A stretch of 64,000 bases of DNA, from NCBI GenBank assembly GCA_026214975.1, contig JAOBSW010000148.1:1-64000 (forward strand). Direction: 5' to 3'. The position numbers and the translations under genes were made by a program. The DNA is from Gentiana macrophylla (Eukaryota > Streptophyta > Magnoliopsida > Gentianales > Gentianaceae). Shown piece by piece: positions 57,603-64,000 of this stretch (position 1 is the stretch's first letter; every line of letters begins with the position of its first letter). The notes under the pieces are model-generated. The model did no database searches, was not told the origin of the DNA, and worked only from the letters and a program-made list of their open reading frames with translations.

Positions 57603-57710
57603 TCAGTCAACCTTGATGATGCCAAGTTCAGTTCTTAACTTAGCAAATCTGTCTTTATCCAAAGGTTTTGTAAAGATATCAGCAAGTTGATTTTCAGTAG
57701 GTATGTAGAG
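57603..57710 (-). pseudogene. D RNase H C-terminus
   Basis: 36 codons to a [23 protein letters not shown], then LRTELGII. This is the standard end of copia pol ([10 protein letters not shown]). It is cut at the 5' side by insertion of C. Confidence 0.85.
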
Positions 57711-59695
57711 TGTTGAAATAGTGTCCTAAACCCAATCGGGTTGGACCGGATCCGACCGGGTCGGATCATTTCTACTATTTCTTTATGTTTATACATATAT
57801 AAAATGGCTTTTATGTTGTCATATATATGTTCTTTTAAAGAACCAATTATGAATTGTTATATGATAACGTCCTTAGTATTAAATTGTGATAGAGAAACCA
57901 TGATAGGCGATTATGGTTGATGAGATCTCTAATCACTTTAATAAGTTTGATACTTAAATGTCTCTAGGCTGACGTACTATCAAACAGGGCATTGATAGTA
58001 TAAACAGACTAGCACGTATTAGATGTCTTCTGTCTTTGTAGGCGAGGATAGATCTCGCTCTATCGAAGTGTAGAGACACTTGGACCGTGACGTGGGCGTG
58101 TATTAGAGAATGCGACGTTAGGGATGACCCACTTACACGATAAGTGTCACACTATGTGGCGGTTGTGTAATTATCCTTTGGACCGAGTCTTCATGGCATC
58201 ACGGTGTGGATTGTCATGCTTTGACACTATTGAGTTTCCCACAGCCACGGGCGATCATGCGGTAGTGATTGGGTATGACATTTGAAGCATCGCGGAGTAT
58301 ACATGATTGGTCGTCCGGGAATCGCGTATCCTATGATTGGGATTGAATATCCGAAATGGCCTTCTTATAAGGAATGTCTTACTCTCGTGAATCTTTGCAA
58401 AGTGGGAGTAAATGAGTTACTTCGAGAGAGCATGATATCCAGATTATAAGATACGGTCGTTAATGTTTGACACTCGACGTACGACCGTATGGATATTATT
58501 ACAGCGATAGGATTGTAAGTTACACGGTAACTGTTTCACATGAAAGGTAGTCGTCATTGCATTTGACTCTTCCGATGATTGGGGGTCACGGCGTGTTGCT
58601 AGACGCTATCCCGTGATCGTTAGGCATGAAGGGCATTTTCGTAATTTGCACTTTGTGTCTACGGCCAACATATTCGGAAGCCTATCGGGTCACACACATA
58701 AGAACATCTAGCCGGATTAAAATGTGGTTATAGATGATAACCAAATAAGGAAAGAATTTATCTCACGACTATAAAGGTTATAGTGGTAAATTAATATGGT
58801 GGTATTTATTTATTATGAATAAATTAAATACAAGATATTAATAATATTATATTAATTAAAGAATATTCCGGATGCCAATTTATTGGCTAAGGTGGCGCAA
58901 TTTGTGTGTGTATATGATACACTTGGATTGTGCAATTTAATTAATAGTATTACCAAATATTAATATTAGATATTAATATATATATATAAATAATACCTAT
59001 GTGTGCGTGTGTGCAAAAGTGTTTGGCAGCATGCGCATGCATGTAATATATATATATATATATAAAATGGATTTATATGTGTAACAATATATATGTGATA
59101 TATACACATGTGTAAATTGATTTATGGTAATAAAATAAAGATAGTCAATATTAGATATTGACAATATCTTGGGAATATTCAATATGAGATATTGACAATA
59201 TCCTAGATTTATTTAATATGAGATATTGTAATAAATGAGATAAATCAATCAATTATATTTTCCTTATTTTATTGGAAAAAGGTTTTCTTCTCCTCCACAC
59301 TAGATAGGGGCGCCCCAACCACTATAAATAAGAGGTGGGTGTCAAGCTCTTTTGTACATCACAATTCCAAGAACTAATAGTTCTTGTGTAAAATAGAGAG
59401 CATCCTATAGAGAGTTGGAGAGAGGGAAAAAAGGCCGGTCTAGCAACCGGAGTTTTCCAATAGCAATCCATGATGGGATTCAGCGGGGTGTTTCGTGTGG
59501 ACTAGCGGTAGAGGCCGAACACTTGGGCGGCTCTATGCAGAACTACTCTCCTTAGGCGGTCAAAGCGTCGATCTTATAGATCAACCAAGGTAACCACCGT
59601 CTTTAGCTTATTTGTTTATTGCTTAAACGAAGTCGATCTTGGGTCGATAGGAAATAAATTTTTGAATTCAGCTGCGTTCGCGTAGATTTCTAACA
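57711..59695 (+). repeat. 5' LTR of C
   Basis: 1985 bp, TGTTGAAATAGTG..TTTCTAACA. Starts with GACCGGGTCGG-type direct motifs. Contains TA-rich stretches (58975-59065), a TATA box at 59323 and the U5 end with GTAGATTTC. Agrees with A's joined LTR (about 1963 bp). Confidence 0.9.
59321..59330 (+). promoter_or_regulatory. TATA box of C's LTR
   Basis: ACTATAAATA followed by AGAGGTGGGT. The same box is kept in both LTRs of A, which argues for its importance. Confidence 0.65.
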
Positions 59696-59698
59696 AAG

Positions 59699-59712
59699 TG
59701 GTATCGAGAGAG
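59699..59712 (+). other. primer-binding site of C
   Basis: TGGTATCGAGAGAG, three bases from the LTR end. The first seven bases fit tRNA-Met; beyond that it departs from the usual TGGTATCAGAGC, and A has TGGTATCGGAGC. Confidence 0.6.
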
Positions 59713-59819
59713 AGCTTGAGCTTAAGCAATAAGCATGTTAATTTGCGTGAGTTAATTTTATCGTTTAAATCACGTAATTAAAAGATGAAAGATTTTTGAT
59801 TTAAATCGAAATCGATACG

Positions 59820-59940
59820 AAAAAAAAAAAAAAAAAAAAAGGCGGCTTTTGTGGTGCTCGGCCGATCGCGGCGGCACCCCACCGAAATCATGGCGGCGGC
59901 GGCGCCTTCCTGGGCGATCAACGTCGGTGGTGCATCTTTT
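59820..59940 (+). other. A run and GC-rich patch in C leader
   Basis: A20 run (59820-59840) followed by a GC-rich patch with GGCGGCGGCGGCGCC. Homologous to 49515-49635 in A. Confidence 0.5.
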
Positions 59941-60087
59941 GGTAGATCCCTAAATTTTGTTTTGTGTATTTTGTGTTTCAATATTGTTCATAGTTGTGAT
60001 TAATATCTCCTTTGTTTAGTTGTGTCGTGTGGCTAACCAATGGTTCAAATAGTTTGGCCATTGGGATGCCACATAAGATTAAAATAA

Positions 60088-60384
60088 TAATGGCCTTTCC
60101 AAATTTTATTTGGAATAAGCCAAGCCTTTCCAAATATTTGATTTGGGAAAGGCCAGCGCAAGCCACTTCAAAATTTTGATTTTGGAAAGTGGCTGTGCCT
60201 AAACTAAAATTATTTGGCCTTTCCAAATATTTGATTTGGAATAAGCCAGCCCTTTTCAAATATTTGATTTGTAAAGGCTTTAAGCTCAAGCCACTTCAAA
60301 ATTTTGATTTTGGAAAGTGGCTGAGCCTAAGCCAAATTTGGTTTAGAAACCAAAGGCATCCCTTTTGATTACGAATCAAAAGGA
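60088..60384 (+). other. tandem stem-loop array in C's leader
   Basis: Six consecutive hairpins and a last one after a gap: GGC..TTCCAAA/TTTGGAA..GCC (60092-60121); GCCTTTCCAAAT/ATTTGGGAAAGGC (60124-60153); AGCCACTT.AAAAT/ATTTTGGAAAGTGGCT (60161-60194); the first type again (60216-60247); AGCC.TTT.CAAAT/ATTTGTAAAGGCT (60248-60280); AGCCACTT../..AAGTGGCT again (60289-60322); and CCTTTTGATT/AATCAAAAGG (60361-60383). Nucleotide composition differs from A's array, but the stems are maintained. Confidence 0.65.
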
Positions 60385-63300
60385 AATAAACAAAGAGAAA
60401 TAATTTTAATTTTGATTTATTTTGGAATAGTTCTAATTAATTAAAATTAAAATTAAAATCGGTTTAAAATTAATCGTTAATTTTATTTCGATTAAAATCA
60501 TTTAATTAATTAAATGTTAATTAGTTAATTGATTAGATAAAATTATTTAATAGATTAAATGTTAATTGATTAATTAAGACGCAAGTAGTTAAATTTTAAT
60601 TTTATCTTTTTCATAAGATTTTATTGTATGGATTAGATATAGTAGATATAATATGATTATATGGACCCCGATTGATCATGGACTCGACCGATAGGATAGA
60701 TGTGAATGATTTAATTTTTCTGTTGGTTTAAAAATTGTCCTAGGCCGTTATGAAGAACGTGACCTAGTTTATTTTCTGCATTCATCCCATTCCCATTAGC
60801 TCCCCCCCGTGTGCGGCGGGTGTATTTATTTTATTCGATAGAATTAAATGTAACAAGAATGGAGCAAAAGATGGAGACTAAAGAAAGACGAAAATAAAGA
60901 TCCCATTGGAGAATGGAGCATTAAAGATCCTATTGGCGGTTGCATTACTTACCCTTAGAATGTGACCCGCGGTTTCATCGATTTGTATTCGAAACCGCAC
61001 TCTAGAAAAGTCCATGATCATACCGGTTATTTTACGCATTCATTTATTTTGTGCTTGTATTTATTTTATATGATACGATAGATGCATGACTAGCACGATC
61101 TAGATAAATGTGTAGGATGTATGTTTATAGAGATAGACATATTTATGATGAGACCGAAATTAAAATTAATTAAGTGAATTAATTTACGAAAAATACTTCC
61201 ACAACAAAAATCAAGTCGAAATATTGTCTCCCCAATATTATAACGACGGTGAAGAGCCTGTGTTAGGATCCAAGCTGATCGACCACCGCCGGGAGTTGAC
61301 CTACCTCGGGTATATATCGTCGTTATTGAGATATGATCGTATGAGATCTCGTGAATATTGGGTTATGACTTGACTAGAGTCTTTCGGTGATTGGCCACCG
61401 TCGAGGCCGCCTGACTTTAGAGACAAGGGTTGACTAACACATAGTGATGTGTATCGCCAAAGAGTTGACTAGTCAACCATTGAGAATCACATAGAGATGT
61501 GAATGGTAAATAGTTACCTACCTTTCGAAATTATCTTGGTTGATCGACCACCGCCGGGAATCAAGGTAACTAGATTGGATCTCCAGCCACTAAAGAATTT
61601 TGAAAAATTCTTAAAAGTCAATTGGAAGTAGTTGACTAGTGGGAGCAAAATCATAAACCAAAAGACCATTTTTGATTTTGCGTGTATAAACAACAACACT
61701 CTTTTATTTTCATTTTTATGTTGTAGTTTTAGCAAACTCTATATTTATGTTTTATTCTCGATTAGTAAAACCAAACATGACTGTTACCTTTTGAGAATCG
61801 TTCTCAAATATGGTTAAGTAGTTTTAATCCTTTTTAAAATAAGCAATGACACGAGCAATCCCGTTATGGTAGTTAGAGACAATGAGGCTACATATTTGAT
61901 GGAGTACTCCAAGACTTTAATTATTAAAGAAAAACGGAAGCTCGTGATAGTGATACGATCCAATATAATCATTCGGTCATACGATGACGAGTTATTCAAA
62001 CGTTGAATAAGAATGATCCAGATCTAATTTTGGAAAGGTTGTTTTCAAAATTGTAAGATTTAAGTATCGACTTAATTCTACCATTGCTTAAAGGTTAATT
62101 AAATAGTCAATGTTTTGAATACGATTCAAAAGGTTAAATAAACTATTTAATAAACTTTAGATTTTCTTTATAAGAGGAAATTGAAGACATAGCTCTTGTG
62201 ATCTTTCTTAAGTCTTATGAAGACTACAATAAGAAACATATCTCAAGTGCTTAAAGGATTAAAAAGGAAATTTTAGGGCATGTGCTTAAATAGAGAACTT
62301 ATTGAAGTTTCTATTATAGGCAAGTAAGTTGAGATAAATCTATCTAAGTTCAGATCGACTCTTAGATATATGATATCTTCATGAGTGTGATTAAATTAGA
62401 AAGATTAAATACAGATATGGAAGGTGAAGCAAACGTTGTAACACTTACCATATTCTGGATCTAGTAAACTGAAAAGGGAACCAAATAAATGTTATTATGT
62501 TCCGGTTCTTATGAAGAACATACTTTCAGTTATTTGTTAGGATTTGGTAGACATACTCAATTGTAAAGAATAAATGTTATTCCGATAAAGTTGGAAGGTC
62601 ACTGAATCTAACATACTAGATTGTTGTCACTATATAGTTGATATATGTGATGAGATCTCAACTAAATATTTGTATGGCTGTTATCCTTGATATTTGTAGT
62701 TGTTCTAGATGTAGTCTCTCTGGAAGGGAAGCGCGTAATTAAACGTCATTCTGATGATGTTGAACCATATGATTATGAATCATGTGGGTTATACGTATCT
62801 TATCCAAAGAGGACTAAAATACCCTTTTTCGAAAAGGTTATAAAATCTAGAAAGTTGTCCAAAGCCTAAACATACCGATGTTTGTTGGCTTATGACAATT
62901 AATGCCACAAATAATTGTTTGTTAATCTCTATGACTATTTTTAGAAATAGTTCTAGTGTACTCAGTGAAGTGCATAATTCAGAAATCCCGAAAAGTTCGA
63001 GCTAGTACGAATATGAGATTGATGAGCTACTTAGGAATTAATCTTCAATTGGATTGAAGTAATTAATACGAAGGGTGTTTCGTAAGTCGTGCAAAGGAAT
63101 AAGATTCTCCTTGAAGGATACCATCTTTGGGATACGCAAATTAGATTGTGTTCCCAAAATGGAAATAACACTTTATATGATAAAGGTGTGACACAAGCCA
63201 TGCAATGTTTCTTACCCGCTTCGGGATAGTGCCTCATACTTAACCTAGTTCCAAAGAATAAAGGTTGAATAAACTCCATATTAGATATGGAAGAGGATAA

Positions 63301-63400
63301 TGTCGAATCTATCTTAGCCGATGATTTGAAGTTGTCATAGGCAAAGTCAGAAAGGCTTGGAGCCTAGTACGACATATGCAACTTTGTGGAATATCTTAGC
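60385..63400 (+). other. C internal region, decayed, no readable frame
   Basis: Matches A's internal region in reverse orientation, for example GTGGGAGCAAAATCATAAAC (61639) with the reverse at 47885. Three CCACC-G-CGGGA-like phrases occur near 61283, 61398 and 61548. Short frames such as 61632-61817 have a counterpart in A (47909-47718), but nucleotide homology alone explains them. Confidence 0.5.
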
Positions 63401-64000
63401 AAGTACGCTTGATATTACTTACTTGTCCGTGGAGCAAAATGTTTGTCTCCAAACATGCTGTCTTCTAAAGGAAGTGTTTCTTCCAAAAGAAACAGTAGGA
63501 GTGAATCAGATCTCAAAAGAGTTTGAGAACCACAAAGATATATTCAACCAATGGGACATGAGCAGGGCGCCACATAACGATGAGGTGTAGAACAACGCTC
63601 AAGTGCACATAAAAGTTCTGTAAAGTCTGTGGATGACCTTAAGCTGAAAAGGTTTGCTTTGGTATGTTCATCTTGAAGAATGAATATCTCACGACTTATG
63701 AAAGAATGTTTGAAAGGCAAGATTGAGAGATATGGCCAGGAGCCATAATATCTGAATTAGATTCCATCAGTGACAACCAGGTTGTGAACCTAGTCTGTCT
63801 TACCTAAGGGGAGTGTCCCTGGAAGGCTGACATGGATACTAATATGATTACCATAAGGCTATAGTGACGGCTGAAGGGTATGAGGTGTAAACCTTGTAAT
63901 TATCTTTATGCTGCCAGCTGTGCCCGGTTCTATTCAGATGATGCTTGTTATAACTTCGTATCATGGCTATATGATAGTGTTGATGACGTTGAGCAGAAAG
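63401..64000 (+). pseudogene. C decayed copia pol (integrase-RT linker and RT start)
   Basis: KMFVSKHAVF at 63437-63466 followed by TAA. After one missing base the frame continues as KEVFLPKE (to about 63500). RT N-terminal patches follow: a NQVVNLVCL segment near 63777 and ADMDTNMITI near 63825, then a TAEGYEV-like phrase in another frame. These correspond to the copia phrases NQVWxLVDLP and KTDMDGN. Truncated by the window end. Confidence 0.65.

Larger units (their letters stand above)
51271..57710 (-). mobile_element. D: SIRE-type Ty1/copia element, 3' part
   Basis: Minus strand: RNase H C-terminus (57710-57603), a 700-bp gap, a long broken ORF in envelope-like position (56886-53288), polypurine tract (52963-52950) and the 3' LTR (52949-51271). 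A large ORF between pol and the 3' LTR is the layout of the SIRE/Maximus lineage. It is inserted in A's 5' LTR (expected duplication AATAT) and interrupted by C at 57711, so the rest of pol should lie to the right of C outside the window. Confidence 0.8.
57711..64000 (+). mobile_element. C: Ty1/copia element, same family as A, 5' part
   Basis: Plus strand: complete 5' LTR (57711-59695), primer site, non-coding leader with a stem-loop array, decayed gag-pol to the window end. LTR and internal patches match A in inverse orientation. Inserted into D's RNase H; the expected target duplication is TAGAG (57706-57710). The 3' LTR lies outside the window. Confidence 0.85.

Noticed and set aside
60088..60384. 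CRISPR-like array
   Set aside because: Repeats are inverted hairpins without spacers of constant length, in a plant retroelement leader.
61632..61817. Small frame that also exists in A (47718-47909)
   Set aside because: Similarity is at the nucleotide level across a non-coding region, with indels out of frame; no evidence of a conserved small protein.

Overview
This window looks like repeat-dense nuclear DNA from a flowering plant, most likely a eudicot. The evidence is tRNA-Asp-primed Athila/Tat-type Ty3/gypsy elements, several Ty1/copia lineages, a Stowaway MITE with the CTCCCTCCGTCCC-type end, a Mutator-like element with a 9-bp target duplication, and fragments of a plant-specific LOB-domain (LBD) gene. 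I see no intact host gene, tRNA gene or rRNA. Almost everything is transposon, mostly broken, with some insertions nested several deep.

Layout. 1-5068: 3' part of gypsy element G1 (+), with a post-pol ORF and its 3' LTR. 5069-17226: gypsy element G2 (+), holding a 5' LTR that lacks U3, the tRNA-Asp primer site, broken gag-PR-RT-RNase H-integrase, and a complete 3' LTR. 17227-17586: end of another gypsy-type LTR. 17587-about 20735: copia element H (-), truncated inside RT. About 20736-28130: AT-rich DNA with a Stowaway MITE, a head-to-head inverted duplication of an LBD first exon (22360-23350) and a 4.1-kb imperfect palindrome J carrying two converging gag fragments (23770-27875). About 28135-29815: copia remnant F (+), followed by primer-site and TRIM-like LTR pieces to 29994.

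29995-64000 is one nested stack that can be resolved by target duplications and by LTR sequences that resume across the insertions. Copia element A (-) inserted into a TRIM-like primer-binding site. Its 3' LTR was then hit by copia element B (30140-39369, TSD TATGG), a Mutator-like element (40088-41524, TSD TATATTTAT) and a gypsy-type element now reduced to solo LTR E (41662-43363, TSD GTGTG). Removing these restores an LTR of about 1963 bp, against 1985 bp for the related element C. A's 5' LTR was hit by SIRE-type copia element D (-, 51271-57710), and D's RNase H was hit by element C (+, 57711 to beyond the window).

Functionally, the elements carry promoters (TATA boxes in the LTRs), primer-binding sites and polypurine tracts, but every gag or pol reading frame I could follow is broken, so none looks autonomous. 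The most notable non-standard signals are: a 5' half of tRNA-Asp inside G2, the same tRNA that G2 uses as primer; a tandem array of stem-loops in the leaders of A and C whose sequence diverges while base pairing is kept; a shared frameshift in A and C; the two palindromes; and an LTR of B that lost its promoter through an internal inversion and deletion.
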